From Vibrio penaeicida (GTDB taxonomy: Bacteria > Pseudomonadota > Gammaproteobacteria > Enterobacterales > Vibrionaceae): a DNA stretch of 64,000 nt. Below the pieces are notes generated by a model. It ran no database searches. It was not told the DNA's origin and saw nothing but the letters and a program-made list of their open reading frames with translations. Positions within the stretch are counted from its first letter, which is position 1, and every line of letters starts with the position of its first letter. The translations under genes and the position numbers were made by a program. Shown here one piece after another: positions 34,537-43,612 of the stretch. The stretch covers positions 1-64,000 of the forward strand of contig NZ_BFAQ01000049.1 of NCBI RefSeq assembly GCF_002933855.1, in the 5' to 3' direction.

Positions 34537-36449
34537 GATTGTTCAGACCTTTGAGAAGCGGGGTTTTGTCTTTCTTGTAAAATCATTTGTGCTCTAAGCA
34601 GACGGCTTGCATCCGCTTGTTGTTGGATTTGTTCCAATTGCCTAATTTGAGGATCGACCTCTTGGGTACTGCCTTGGGTTTGAGAGCTAGTGGCAATTTG
34701 GTTTGGAGTATCTTCCTCAGATTCATCTTCAGGCTTACGCTCAGAACTTGCTGGTTGAGGTGAAGACTCACTTTCGTCCTCATTTTCTGAATCTTGCTTT
34801 CCTTCAGAGTCTGGTTTTCTCTCAGCGTTTTGTTTTCTCTCAGCGTTTTGTTTTCTGTCAGAGTCTGGTTTCCCTTCAGAACCATTGAAGTCGTCGGACT
34901 CCTTTTTATCCTGAGATTCGCTTTGCTCGCCCGTTTGGCTAGCATCGTCTGAATTTTCTGACGACTCCTTAGATTGTTGAGATTGCGACTGTTCGCCGTT
35001 TTGTTGTTGCTGGTTTTGCTGATCCTGCGAGTTTTGAGAGTCAGTGCTATCCTCTTGAGAAGAGGCGTTTTTCTCGTCCTGCTGTTCTTGATTCGAATCG
35101 CTTTGAGAATCCTGCTGTTGCTGTTGCTGTTGCTTCAGCGCTTCTTCAACAATGCTTAAATTTTGTTTTGCATCTTCGAAGTTTGGGTTCTTTTCCAAAA
35201 TAGATTCATACAGGTCTCGTGCTTTCTCAAGTTCGCCTTTTTGCGCCAATGCGTTGGCTAAGTTGTATTGAGCGCCTTCCGTTTGAATACCTTCAAGGCT
35301 TTCGATCGCTTTATCGTATTGTTTTGCTTCATACCAAGCTGCACCCGCCCACTCTTTCGATTCAAAGAGTTCTGCGGCCTTTTCAAATTCTTGGCTTTGG
35401 TAGGCTTGGAATCCTGCTTGATCGTCTGTTTGGAAAGGAGAGGCAAGCGCAGGTTTAGGCATCGGAAAAACGAGCAGAACAATCGCAAATACAAACCCTT
35501 TGCGGAACAAACCAAGAGCTGCGATGACGAGAGCGGGCAACAACCAATAACCGTGATTAATTCGGTCACTGACTTCTTGACTGTCGCTGTCAGAAGAAGT
35601 GGATGGCGTAATCGAAAGCGCTGCAATGGCTTCTACATCTTTACCATCACCACGTAGTGGAGAGAAAACCCCGCCAGAGTGACGAGCCACTAGATTGAAG
35701 CCGTCAAATTCGGTTTTGGCAATCACCGTGTTTCCACTTGGAGATTTCAGCAATTCACCTTCTGGGAGCAAGATAGGCGCACCTTGTTCCGTGCCAATAG
35801 CAATGGTAGACATTCGCCAGCTTTTTCCAAGTAACTTTGTGGCGCTTTTCGCCTGTGCTTCCGTCAGTTCATCGGCCAGCAATATGATGTCGCCTTTTTG
35901 GTGTCCAGCATCGCTCATAAGCTTTATCGCCAATTCAACAGCAGCTGCTACGTTGCTGCCTTGATGCGGCATTATTTCGGGCTTTAGATCAGGGATAAGG
36001 CTCGCGAGTGTTTGGCTGTCTGTTGTTAAAGGGCTAATGGTATAGGCACCTCCGGCAAAGACGACCAAACCAGTGCTGCCTTCTTTCCATTCAGGGAGGA
36101 GATCGAGCGCTTTATATTTAAGTTGCTGTAAACGGTTGGGTTTGATGTCGTTGGCGTATAAAGAGCGTGACATGTCCAAAACCAATACGCGAGCATGGCT
36201 GACATTGAATGCTGGACGAGTCTGTTTTTCGAAACTCGGACCGGCGAGAGCGATACAACTGATGGACCAAAACACAAACCAGAAATGGTGTATGTAACGT
36301 GCTCGATTCTGTGAAATACCCATGGCTTGAGCAAGATGACTTGCAATCAACCCTTTAGAGGAACTCCCTTTTTTTATCCAGAAACTCAACGCAAACGCAG
36401 GGAGAATTCCTAAAAGCCAGTAAGGATTCATAAATAGAAAATCAGCCAT
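34530..36449 (-). CDS. BatB/BatC fusion: VWA domain plus TPR protein
   Basis: A 639-residue protein. N-terminal TM helices and a von Willebrand A domain (about 85-270) with the MIDAS motif DMSRS ('VLVLDMSRSLYAND') resemble BatB. A TM helix near 300-325 is followed by TPR repeats (about 350-430, 'AQYNLANALAQKGELEKARD') as in BatC. The C-terminus (about 430-620) is low complexity, rich in Q, S, E, D and K, and includes a tandem KQNAER repeat. The fusion of BatB and BatC is frequent in proteobacteria. It overlaps both neighbours by a few bases. Confidence 0.85.
   Translation of the reverse strand: MADFLFMNPYWLLGILPAFALSFWIKKGSSSKGLIASHLAQAMGISQNRARYIHHFWFVFWSISCIALAGPSFEKQTRPAFNVSHARVLVLDMSRSLYANDIKPNRLQQLKYKALDLLPEWKEGSTGLVVFAGGAYTISPLTTDSQTLASLIPDLKPEIMPHQGSNVAAAVELAIKLMSDAGHQKGDIILLADELTEAQAKSATKLLGKSWRMSTIAIGTEQGAPILLPEGELLKSPSGNTVIAKTEFDGFNLVARHSGGVFSPLRGDGKDVEAIAALSITPSTSSDSDSQEVSDRINHGYWLLPALVIAALGLFRKGFVFAIVLLVFPMPKPALASPFQTDDQAGFQAYQSQEFEKAAELFESKEWAGAAWYEAKQYDKAIESLEGIQTEGAQYNLANALAQKGELEKARDLYESILEKNPNFEDAKQNLSIVEEALKQQQQQQQDSQSDSNQEQQDEKNASSQEDSTDSQNSQDQQNQQQQNGEQSQSQQSKESSENSDDASQTGEQSESQDKKESDDFNGSEGKPDSDRKQNAERKQNAERKPDSEGKQDSENEDESESSPQPASSERKPEDESEEDTPNQIATSSQTQGSTQEVDPQIRQLEQIQQQADASRLLRAQMILQERQNPASQRSEQSW
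34817..34860 (-). repeat. Short tandem repeat within the BatB/BatC low-complexity tail
   Basis: Two copies of an 18-bp unit (CTCTCAGCGTTTTGTTTT on the plus strand) encode KQNAER twice, followed by a diverged third unit. The repeat is in frame and could change tail length by slippage. Confidence 0.7.
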
Positions 36450-37404
36450 GATTCCTCCTAAGTGATGCTAGAACCAAAGACAAAAAGAGAACGACTGAAA
36501 GCGGTAGCCAGAACCATTCGGACTTAGGGCGCCAGGTTTGGCTAGCACTTGATACGGGTTCGAGTGCGTTGATTGTGTCGTAAATGGTGGCAAGCTCATC
36601 ACTGTTTCGAGCGCGGAAGTATTGCCCCCCCGTCATGTCTGCAATCTGAATCAGCGTTTTCTCATCCAGATCTTCTGCTGTATTTACCACACGCTCAAAT
36701 AGGAAGTCTTTGACCACCATTTCTCCTGCACCTACGCCCACGGTATAAATGGTTGCACCGTATTCTTTGGCAATTTTTGTAGCTTCTATAGGGTCTATAA
36801 TTCCGGCAGTGTTGCTACCGTCGCTAAGCAGCACCATAACCCTTTGTGGGGCGTCACTGTCTATAAACGTTTTAGTCGCAAGACCAATGCCTTCACCTAT
36901 CGCAGTGCTGGTTCCGATGAGCTTTAGCACTGTGCGATCAAGCTGAGATTTAACGGCTTGTCTGTCGAGAGTCAGTGGGGTTTGCAAGTAAGCGTGATCA
37001 GCAAATAAGACGAGTCCAAGCCGATCCCCTTTTCGTTTAGCCACAAATTCGCCGACTACGTTTTTAACTGCAGAGAGGCGATCGATGTAGTCGCCATCTT
37101 CCAGCATGTCTTCTTTGCTCATGGAGTACGAGAGATCAACGACCAGCATCATATCTCGATGTTCAGGGTAAAACTCTACGGGCTCGCCAAGCCAAACTGG
37201 ACGAGCGGTTGCGGTAACAAGTAATACCCAAATGCCAAGTAGCAGCAGTTTTTGACCATTTCGATTAGGCGTCTCTCCCATCTGCGTATCCGGAATACTC
37301 GGTAGCTGAATGGCTTGTGTTTCCTGCGTTTTTGGGGCAAGAAAGTACACAAGCAAGGGAAGTGGAAGCAGTAGAAATGCCCATAGCCATTCAAAGTCGA
37401 TCAT
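36442..37404 (-). CDS. batA: BatA-type VWA domain protein
   Basis: A 320-residue membrane protein. Two N-terminal TM helices (about 7-22 and 50-68) precede a VWA domain (about 85-285) with MIDAS DLSYS ('MMLVVDLSYSMSKED'), the Thr in 'LQTPLTLDR' and 'VMVLLSDGSNTAG'. A C-terminal TM helix follows ('FWLPLSVVLFLSLVLASL'). Such proteins bind metal and partner proteins at the membrane face and are thought to work with the MoxR ATPase. It overlaps its neighbours on both sides by 4-8 bp. Confidence 0.88.
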   Translation of the reverse strand: MIDFEWLWAFLLLPLPLLVYFLAPKTQETQAIQLPSIPDTQMGETPNRNGQKLLLLGIWVLLVTATARPVWLGEPVEFYPEHRDMMLVVDLSYSMSKEDMLEDGDYIDRLSAVKNVVGEFVAKRKGDRLGLVLFADHAYLQTPLTLDRQAVKSQLDRTVLKLIGTSTAIGEGIGLATKTFIDSDAPQRVMVLLSDGSNTAGIIDPIEATKIAKEYGATIYTVGVGAGEMVVKDFLFERVVNTAEDLDEKTLIQIADMTGGQYFRARNSDELATIYDTINALEPVSSASQTWRPKSEWFWLPLSVVLFLSLVLASLRRNHG

Positions 37405-37889
37405 CTTCCCTCCTTGCTGCTCGAAGCCGAACGACGAGGTGGAAGGGCATGGTTAATCCAATATTCAATATCACTCAAGAGCTCGGTTGGCTGAGAAGTG
37501 TTACCCGATTGACTGCTGGGCATGTATAGGAGCTCATCCCAAGTGCTGGCTTTGGATAGAAACCGAGGTGCTTTGAGTTGTTGATCTAAAAATGCATACC
37601 AATTTTGCCCCGAAAGCGAAGCAATGTGTTCTCTTGGAAAGTAACTCAAAGCGACTTGACGCAATAACTGCATTCCATCTTTCGCCGATTTAATTTGCTT
37701 GAGTTTTTCTTGTGCTATTCGTTTTGCGTGGCGATTCGCTCGATAGCGTTTAAGAAGTAACGCCACACCCAACAGGGCTGCAATGATAATAATAGCGACT
37801 GCCCACCAGCCCCAAGCGAGAGGCCAAAGTCCAGGCTCTTGAGGCAGTTGAATGGGGGCTAAATTAAGAGATTGAGGGCTGTTTTGCAT
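37401..37889 (-). CDS. DUF4381 domain-containing membrane protein
   Basis: A 162-residue protein with one TM helix near 25-46 ('LAWGWWAVAIIIIAALLGVALLL') followed by a basic stretch and a soluble domain. The 'LPQEPGLWPLAWGWW' lead-in is typical of DUF4381, found between the DUF58 and BatA genes of MoxR operons. The function is unknown. The gene begins 1 bp after the DUF58 stop. Confidence 0.82.
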   Translation of the reverse strand: MQNSPQSLNLAPIQLPQEPGLWPLAWGWWAVAIIIIAALLGVALLLKRYRANRHAKRIAQEKLKQIKSAKDGMQLLRQVALSYFPREHIASLSGQNWYAFLDQQLKAPRFLSKASTWDELLYMPSSQSGNTSQPTELLSDIEYWINHALPPRRSASSSKEGR

Positions 37890-37890
37890 T

Positions 37891-38811
37891 CTAACCTCTG
37901 TGTAATTGGTTCATCAGGTTATCGCCAGCTGAAATTTGACTAAAATGAATGCCTTGTTTCAGAAATCCATTCTTTAACATTTCTGAGCGTGCGCTGAAAT
38001 CCTGACGAAAACTGTGTTTGGTTTTGGAAGATGAAAAATCCACCCATCGACTCTGCTTGCCATCGCTAACCGCATTTTGCCCCTTGTACCTTGTTTCCCC
38101 TTGTTCGAGAGGATCATAAAACTGAATGGCACGTAGACGATTGTGTTGAGCTATTTGGCTAAGAAGGGTGAAGTCTGGTTCGCTAAACGATATGAAATCG
38201 CTCAGCAGGATGATCTCACTGCCTTTAGGGCTGAGTCTATGAAGCTCTTGCAGTGACGTAGACCAGTTGATAGATGCTGGTGATTGGTCGACGTTTTGCA
38301 ACGCATGGTTATGAGCTTCTATGATGGCTTCAATAACGCTCAATACCCCTTTTGCACGTGCCATAGGCTTAACGTCGACTATCTCGTTCCCAGTCGATAT
38401 CACAGTGCCGAGCCTATCCCCCGCTTGAACCGTTAACCATCCGATTAGGCTTGCCATATGAGCTGCTTGAACGGATTTAAGCAGCAAAGAAGAACCAAAT
38501 CGCATTTGGCTACTCAGGTCGATAAGCAAAATAACCGGCTGCTCACGCTCTTCTTCAAACAACTTCGTATGAGCCTTTCCGGTACGAGCGGTGACTCGCC
38601 AATCGATGGATCGAATATCGTCCCCAGCTTGGTATTGGCGAACTTCAGAAAAGTTCATTCCACGGCCTTTGCTGCGGCTTTGATGACTTCCACTGAGTTG
38701 AGACCACAAGCTTTTCGCGGGAGGTAGCCATTTTGCAGTCTGACTTTTGTAATAAAGCAGCTCTTCAATTGAAAGAAAAGCGCCATTGGCGTAAGGAGGC
38801 ATGTTGGACAT
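37891..38811 (-). CDS. DUF58 domain-containing protein
   Basis: A 306-residue soluble protein of the MoxR-associated DUF58 family. It has the 'GRGMNFSEVRQYQAGDDIRS' and 'IDWRVTARTGKAHTKLFEEE' blocks, followed by a VWA-like fold with 'QPVILLIDLSSQMRFG' (MIDAS-like DLSSQ, lacking the last Ser). It sits directly downstream of the MoxR gene and is probably its partner. Confidence 0.9.
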   Translation of the reverse strand: MSNMPPYANGAFLSIEELLYYKSQTAKWLPPAKSLWSQLSGSHQSRSKGRGMNFSEVRQYQAGDDIRSIDWRVTARTGKAHTKLFEEEREQPVILLIDLSSQMRFGSSLLLKSVQAAHMASLIGWLTVQAGDRLGTVISTGNEIVDVKPMARAKGVLSVIEAIIEAHNHALQNVDQSPASINWSTSLQELHRLSPKGSEIILLSDFISFSEPDFTLLSQIAQHNRLRAIQFYDPLEQGETRYKGQNAVSDGKQSRWVDFSSSKTKHSFRQDFSARSEMLKNGFLKQGIHFSQISAGDNLMNQLHRG

Positions 38812-38820
38812 AGTGAACTC

Positions 38821-39777
38821 TTACGCGCTGCCGACCAGTGAAAGAATGGTTTTGACGGCATGATTAGCGCTGATGCCTTGTGCTTGCGCAGAATAACTTA
38901 ATAGCATTCTGTGTCTCAGTACTGGATAAGCCATCGCTTGAACATCTTCTGGCGACACAAAGTCACGACCACTAAGCCAAGCGTGAGCACGAGCGGCTCT
39001 GTCTAGCGCAATAGTGGCACGCGGGCTTACACCCATTTCTAGCCATTGAGCAAGCTCATCACTGTATTGACTTGGCTGACGCGTCGCCATCACCAAGCGA
39101 ATGATGTATTGCTCAATGGACTCTTCCATATGCAGGCTGAGGGCTTCTTTACGCGCAGCAAAAATATCGCGTTGGCTTATCGTGATTTGTTCTGTTTTCT
39201 CGTCGCTCAACGCTTCACCACGGTTCAGACGAAGGATAGCCAATTCGCTTTCAGCATCTGGATAATCCACTTCAAGGTGCAGTAGGAAACGATCCAGTTG
39301 GGCCTCAGGCAGCGGGTATGTGCCTTCTTGCTCGATTGGGTTTTGTGTCGCAATGACTAAAAAAAGTTCAGGCAGTGAATAGGTTTGGCTGCCAGCAGTT
39401 ACTTGTCCTTCTGCCATGGCTTCAAGCATAGCGGCTTGGACTTTGGCTGGCGCTCGGTTAATTTCGTCGGCAAGAATCAGTGAATGGAATATGGGACCTT
39501 TCTGAAAGGAAAACGATCCAGTTTCTGGTCGATAGATATCCGTGCCTGTCAGGTCGGCAGGCAGTAAGTCTGGTGTGAACTGGACTCGGTGAAAATCACT
39601 TTCAATACAGTCGGCTAAACATTTTACGGCGCGCGTTTTCGCTAACCCTGGCGGGCCTTCTACCAAAATGTGACCGTCTGCTAGTAAAGCGACGAGGATT
39701 TGCTTTACCAGCTCACTTTGTCCAATGACTTGTGAGTTTAAATGCGTCTGCAATTGTTGAAATAGGTTCACTTGCAT
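38821..39777 (-). CDS. moxR: MoxR family AAA+ ATPase
   Basis: A 318-residue MoxR-type AAA+ ATPase. Walker A is atypical (EGPPGLAKTRA), as is normal in this family. Walker B is 'LILADEINRAPAK', sensor 1 'FLVIATQNPIEQEG' and the Arg finger lies in 'PEAQLDRFLLH'. MoxR proteins act as chaperones that mature or activate VWA proteins, here BatA and BatB/C encoded downstream. It is the first gene of the minus-strand operon, divergent from a chemoreceptor. Confidence 0.94.
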   Translation of the reverse strand: MQVNLFQQLQTHLNSQVIGQSELVKQILVALLADGHILVEGPPGLAKTRAVKCLADCIESDFHRVQFTPDLLPADLTGTDIYRPETGSFSFQKGPIFHSLILADEINRAPAKVQAAMLEAMAEGQVTAGSQTYSLPELFLVIATQNPIEQEGTYPLPEAQLDRFLLHLEVDYPDAESELAILRLNRGEALSDEKTEQITISQRDIFAARKEALSLHMEESIEQYIIRLVMATRQPSQYSDELAQWLEMGVSPRATIALDRAARAHAWLSGRDFVSPEDVQAMAYPVLRHRMLLSYSAQAQGISANHAVKTILSLVGSA

Positions 39778-39928
39778 GCGTTGAAAGGCTCCAATTTACA
39801 AATTAGTCGACAAGTCCGACTAATAAAATCTAAAAAAGTTCAGCAACAAGATATTGGTTCGTTTAGAAAAATCAAGACACTGTGTGTAAATTCATAAAAT
39901 GCTTACAAGTAATTTGTAATAAAGTCAG

Positions 39929-39955
39929 TAAAGGTTCTGTATACTCTGTCGATAA
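39929..39955 (+). promoter_or_regulatory. Sigma-28 (FliA) flagellar-class promoter
   Basis: TAAA (39929-39932), exactly 15 bp, then GTCGATAA (39948-39955). The sigma-28 consensus is TAAA-N15-GCCGATAA, so 11 of 12 defined positions match. It lies 95 bp upstream of the chemoreceptor start, the expected kind of target. Confidence 0.8.
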
Positions 39956-40049
39956 GTTACAAACTGTTACCTCCTCCACCTCAAATTGTATTGACAAAAT
40001 CAAGAGTGCTGGAGACTCCTCCTACCTAAGTTTTTAATAAGGCAATCGT

Positions 40050-41966
40050 ATGTTCGGTTCTCTATCTATGAACATTAAACAAAAGATCGTAATTGGCATG
40101 GCATTCGCGGTATTGGCTTCGACCAGTATTGTTGGCTTTATGGCTCAAAACCAAGCGCGTGATGTATTGGAGCATCGCTTGGTTGAAATTGAGCTTCCAT
40201 CCATGCTTAACCTAGTCAGCTCTGAAGTGGATCAGGAAGTCACCCAGCTTCTCTCAGCTGCGGAGCAAATAGCAAACAACACGTTCATTCAACAAGCTGT
40301 TAACTCTACGGAACGAGATCCAGCAACGGAAAAAATGTTGGTTGACCAGCTTAATAATATTCGTAGCCAATACAAATTGAATGATGCATCAGTTGCCAAT
40401 CGTGATACTGCTTATTATTGGAATCAGAATGGCTTTTTGCGTCAGTTAACCCGTCAGCAAGATGGCTGGTTTTTTGGTTTTACATCATCAGGTCAGGAAA
40501 CCATGGTGAGTGTATTTACGGAATCGACGGGCGAAGTGAAAATGTTCGCCAACTATCAGATTGTATCTGGTAAGACGATGTCTGGCCTCTCTAAATCTTT
40601 AAACGATATGGTTTCTCTATTGAATAGTTTTCAGATAGAGCAATCGGGCTTTGTTTTTTTAACAGATTCGTCGGGAAAGGTTCAGATTCATAAGCAATCT
40701 TCAAAATCGGATTCTGATCTAGCGGGTATCTATGGTTCAGAAGCTTCGAAGCTTTTAAATAAATCGGGTTATAACATCGTTCGTGCTCAATATGACGGCA
40801 AAGATGTATTTGTTGTAAGCCAATATGTGGCTTCGATGGATTGGTTTATTGTGGCGCAAGTGCCAGTCGAAGAGGTGTTTGCAGAGCTCGATTCTACCGC
40901 GCAAAAAATGATGCTGACTACGCTAATTGTTGCTTTGATTTTTGTTGTATTGAGCCTGATTCTTGCGAGCAGTATTACCAAACCTATTAACGTGATTGCG
41001 GAGCGTTTCCGCCAGCTAGGTGAAGGCGACGGTAACTTAGCGCAGCGCATAGAAATTAATGGGAATGATGAGATTGCAAAGCTCTCTCAGGGCTTTAATG
41101 GCTTTATCGAGAAGATTCATAACTCCGTCAAAGAGGTTGCAGCAACCAGTAACGCTTTGCAGATTGCTGCGGAAGGTGTGGCTGAGAAGTCTCATATTAC
41201 GCATGACAACAGTCAAAATCAGCGTGACCAGACCATTCAAGTGGTGACTGCTATCAATCAAATGGGTGCAACGATCAGTGAAATTGCTTCCAATGCGGCA
41301 ACCGCTGCGGAAACGGCAAGTGGCGCAGAATCTAATACGGAAGATGGTCGTGGTGTTGTATTCCGTGCCAAAGATGCGATTAGCCGATTGGCATCGGATA
41401 TCGACCATATTGGCGGTGTTGTACAGAAGCTGGCTGGAACCACACAAGACATTGGCTCCATACTGGATGTTATTCGCGATATATCGGAGCAAACCAACTT
41501 GCTGGCGTTAAATGCAGCCATTGAAGCGGCGCGAGCAGGGGAGCAAGGACGTGGTTTTGCCGTCGTTGCTGATGAAGTGCGAAACCTTGCAAGTCGTACC
41601 GCAGATTCGACAGAAGAAATTCAGAAAATGATTAATCAACTTCAAGCGGATGCTCAAGATGCGGTTTCTGCTATGGAAGCTGGTCAAGAAGTGACAATGG
41701 AAGGGGTTGAATCGACCGATCAAGCTGTGGAAGTGCTTGGGCGTATTTCAGAGAGCATCAGCGATATTTCTGACCGTAATACTCAGGTGGCAACAGCAAC
41801 TGAAGAGCAGTCGACGGTGGTTCATACCATTAATGAAAACATTGAAGAGATCAATGCGATTAATGAGCTAACTACAGGCACGGCACAAGAGCTTGCAGAT
41901 GCGAGCGCAGAGCTTCAGTCGCTATCTAAACGTTTGGATGCCATGGTGAGTAACTTTAAGCTCTAA
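40050..41966 (+). CDS. Methyl-accepting chemotaxis protein
   Basis: A 638-residue chemoreceptor. TM1 is about 13-32. A large periplasmic Cache-like sensor (about 35-275) includes 'DTAYYWNQNGFLRQLTRQQD' and a C-terminal 'DGKDVFVVSQYVASMDWFIV' segment. TM2 (about 287-309) is followed by a HAMP domain ('SSITKPINVIAERFRQLGEG') and the signalling domain with tip 'EQTNLLALNAAIEAARAGEQ'. There is no CheR-docking pentapeptide. Transcription from a sigma-28 promoter ties it to the flagellar regulon. The small gene at 42049 lies 82 bp downstream. Confidence 0.93.
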   Translation: MFGSLSMNIKQKIVIGMAFAVLASTSIVGFMAQNQARDVLEHRLVEIELPSMLNLVSSEVDQEVTQLLSAAEQIANNTFIQQAVNSTERDPATEKMLVDQLNNIRSQYKLNDASVANRDTAYYWNQNGFLRQLTRQQDGWFFGFTSSGQETMVSVFTESTGEVKMFANYQIVSGKTMSGLSKSLNDMVSLLNSFQIEQSGFVFLTDSSGKVQIHKQSSKSDSDLAGIYGSEASKLLNKSGYNIVRAQYDGKDVFVVSQYVASMDWFIVAQVPVEEVFAELDSTAQKMMLTTLIVALIFVVLSLILASSITKPINVIAERFRQLGEGDGNLAQRIEINGNDEIAKLSQGFNGFIEKIHNSVKEVAATSNALQIAAEGVAEKSHITHDNSQNQRDQTIQVVTAINQMGATISEIASNAATAAETASGAESNTEDGRGVVFRAKDAISRLASDIDHIGGVVQKLAGTTQDIGSILDVIRDISEQTNLLALNAAIEAARAGEQGRGFAVVADEVRNLASRTADSTEEIQKMINQLQADAQDAVSAMEAGQEVTMEGVESTDQAVEVLGRISESISDISDRNTQVATATEEQSTVVHTINENIEEINAINELTTGTAQELADASAELQSLSKRLDAMVSNFKL

Positions 41967-42048
41967 GGAGTGCAAAGCTTTCATTTCTGCTGGAATCCAC
42001 GGTGATGAATAGTTAGAATTTAGAAAATTATTTTTAAGGTAGTACGTT

Positions 42049-42249
42049 ATGAGTGATTTCGATAAAGATCTGGCCGCAATGACCGAAGAGGTCGTCAGTG
42101 AACCTGAAGTAAAACTTCCTTCTTTGGAAGAGCAACGAGAAATTGTTGCTAAATTAAAAGAACTTGAAGCGGAAGGGAAATTGACTCCTGAGATCATGGA
42201 AGAGTACTTCGGCAAATTTTCTGAAAAAGGCACCAAGCCAGTTCATTAG
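42049..42249 (+). CDS. Small acidic hypothetical protein
   Basis: A 66-residue, strongly charged protein (many Glu, Asp and Lys), predicted mostly helical with a central 'EEQREIVAKLKELEAEGKLT' helix; no signal peptide or TM segment. An ATG with AAGGTAG upstream and a strong terminator 28 bp after the stop support it as real. It could be cotranscribed with the chemoreceptor. I do not recognise a family. Confidence 0.7.
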   Translation: MSDFDKDLAAMTEEVVSEPEVKLPSLEEQREIVAKLKELEAEGKLTPEIMEEYFGKFSEKGTKPVH

Positions 42250-42277
42250 AAACTTCTCTAACGTGGATATAGAGTAT

Positions 42278-42301
42278 AAAAGCGCCTGAATAGGCGCTTT
42301 T
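42278..42301 (+). terminator. Terminator after the small acidic gene
   Basis: A perfect 10-bp stem AAAAGCGCCT (42278-42287) / AGGCGCTTTT (42292-42301) with loop GAAT and a TATTTT tail. Confidence 0.88.
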
Positions 42302-42814
42302 ATTTTAGCGAGCCTTTGAGTTTATCATGCAGTATTATCGATGCTTGATTTTTTTGTTTTGAGACTACTTCAATATATAACAGTATGAACGACCATTTAT
42401 TTGAACCAAGTTCACCAATGTGAATCTGAGTTTTGCATGTTCACTCAATTTTCTATTAATTGATATTAAAATCAATACCAATATAAGCCATAAAGTGGAT
42501 AATGATATTATGGGTGGGCAAGACAGCATTCTAAATAATAACGCTTTAAGTGATATCTAGAATTAAATATAAGCAAGAATTAGTGATTCTTGTCACTTTA
42601 TTAATGGGTTCTCCATTCGATAAAGTTATTCGAACAGAATTCGAAATATAGAATAAAAGACATTTCTCACAAATGAGACTCTCATATAATCAATAGCTTA
42701 AGTGTTGTGGTTATACGCATTTTGTTGTATTTGAAGTGTGTGCCTTGACATTGCCGTTTATATTTATAACGTATACAGCTCAGCCCGGTTGGCAAAATAA
42801 TTAAAAGGAACACT
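42302..42814 (+). other. 513-bp AT-rich region upstream of the first VpsT-like gene
   Basis: No gene is seen. Three ATTCGA words occur at 42615, 42628 and 42639, the last two within TTCGAA palindromes, and TTGACA is at 42745 without a well-placed -10. A region this long in front of a biofilm regulator probably holds several regulator sites, but none can be named. Confidence 0.45.
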
Positions 42815-43471
42815 GTGGTGTTTACTCTAATAACAAATAACACAATGCAATCACAGCTACTTCAGCGGTCTTTAGAAGAAAAACTGCACATATATGTGAA
42901 AGCTTTACAGCTCAATTCGATATTAGAAGACAGAGAGTTTGGTTTATCTCTCGAGGCAGATAACTTTGTTGTTATTGACATGAGTGCTATTAATTCTGGT
43001 TTTTTGCCAAAGTATTTGCAGTACAAAAATCGCTACTTTCCACAAAGCCAAGAAGTTTTACTGAATTGCGAGAAAGATATCGATTCAAGAAAACTGTTGG
43101 ATTGGACGAACTTGGTGGGCGTGTTCTATTTGGATGATGATATTGATACGCTATCAAAAGGCATGAGTGCCATTCAAAACGGTGAGATGTGGTTAAGCCG
43201 TAAGTTAGCTCAAGAATACATAATGTATTATCGGCAGCGCCAAAAGAGCACCACTAACGCGCTTTATTCAAAACTGACTCGCCGAGAACAACAGATCATT
43301 CGACATTTGGCTAAGGGGGCAACGAACACAGAGATTGCAGACAAACTGTTCGTTAGTGAAAATACGGTCAAAACACATTTGCATAACTTATTTAAGAAAA
43401 TCCATGCAAAAAATCGTCTTCAAGCTTTGATTTGGGCAAAAGAAAACATTAGCCAAGAAGAATTAGTTTAA
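42815..43471 (+). CDS. VpsT/CsgD-like LuxR family regulator (WLSR motif)
   Basis: A 218-residue regulator with an unusual receiver-like N-terminal domain (1-135) and a C-terminal LuxR helix-turn-helix (about 153-210, 'LTRREQQIIRHLAKGATNTE', 'SENTVKTHLHNLFKKI'). Residues 126-129 are WLSR, fitting the W[FLM][TS]R motif through which V. cholerae VpsT binds c-di-GMP, so ligand control is likely. The GTG at 42815 has AAAAGGAA upstream; GTG 42818 is next. It is probably an exopolysaccharide or biofilm regulator, although the nearest such operon is 9 kb away, where a second paralogue sits. Confidence 0.9.
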   Translation: MVFTLITNNTMQSQLLQRSLEEKLHIYVKALQLNSILEDREFGLSLEADNFVVIDMSAINSGFLPKYLQYKNRYFPQSQEVLLNCEKDIDSRKLLDWTNLVGVFYLDDDIDTLSKGMSAIQNGEMWLSRKLAQEYIMYYRQRQKSTTNALYSKLTRREQQIIRHLAKGATNTEIADKLFVSENTVKTHLHNLFKKIHAKNRLQALIWAKENISQEELV

Positions 43472-43550
43472 CGACTTTGCTCCTCCCACAAAAAGATGGG
43501 CTATGATTATGATATAGCTTTCCTAAGAACTTTTATTTGGGTGGTATAGC

Positions 43551-43603
43551 CCCCAAAATCTGTAGATTGATGATGGTGTTTAGGAATAGAGTGGATTTTG
43601 GGG
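43551..43603 (+). promoter_or_regulatory. Inverted repeat that can sequester a ribosome-binding site
   Basis: CCCCAAAATC (43551-43560) is perfectly complementary to GATTTTGGGG (43594-43603). The right arm contains most of the GGGGAG Shine-Dalgarno of the following small gene. In RNA this 10-bp stem with a 33-nt loop would hide the ribosome site. Confidence 0.55.
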
Positions 43604-43612
43604 AGCACAGTG

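Noticed and set aside
34703..35657. Several plus-strand frames opposite the BatB/BatC gene
   Set aside because: They arise from the low-complexity tail; the minus-strand frame has VWA and TPR domains.
42745..42776. Sigma-70 promoter before the first VpsT-like gene
   Set aside because: TTGACA is perfect, but the nearest -10-like words give spacings of about 14 or 21 bp.
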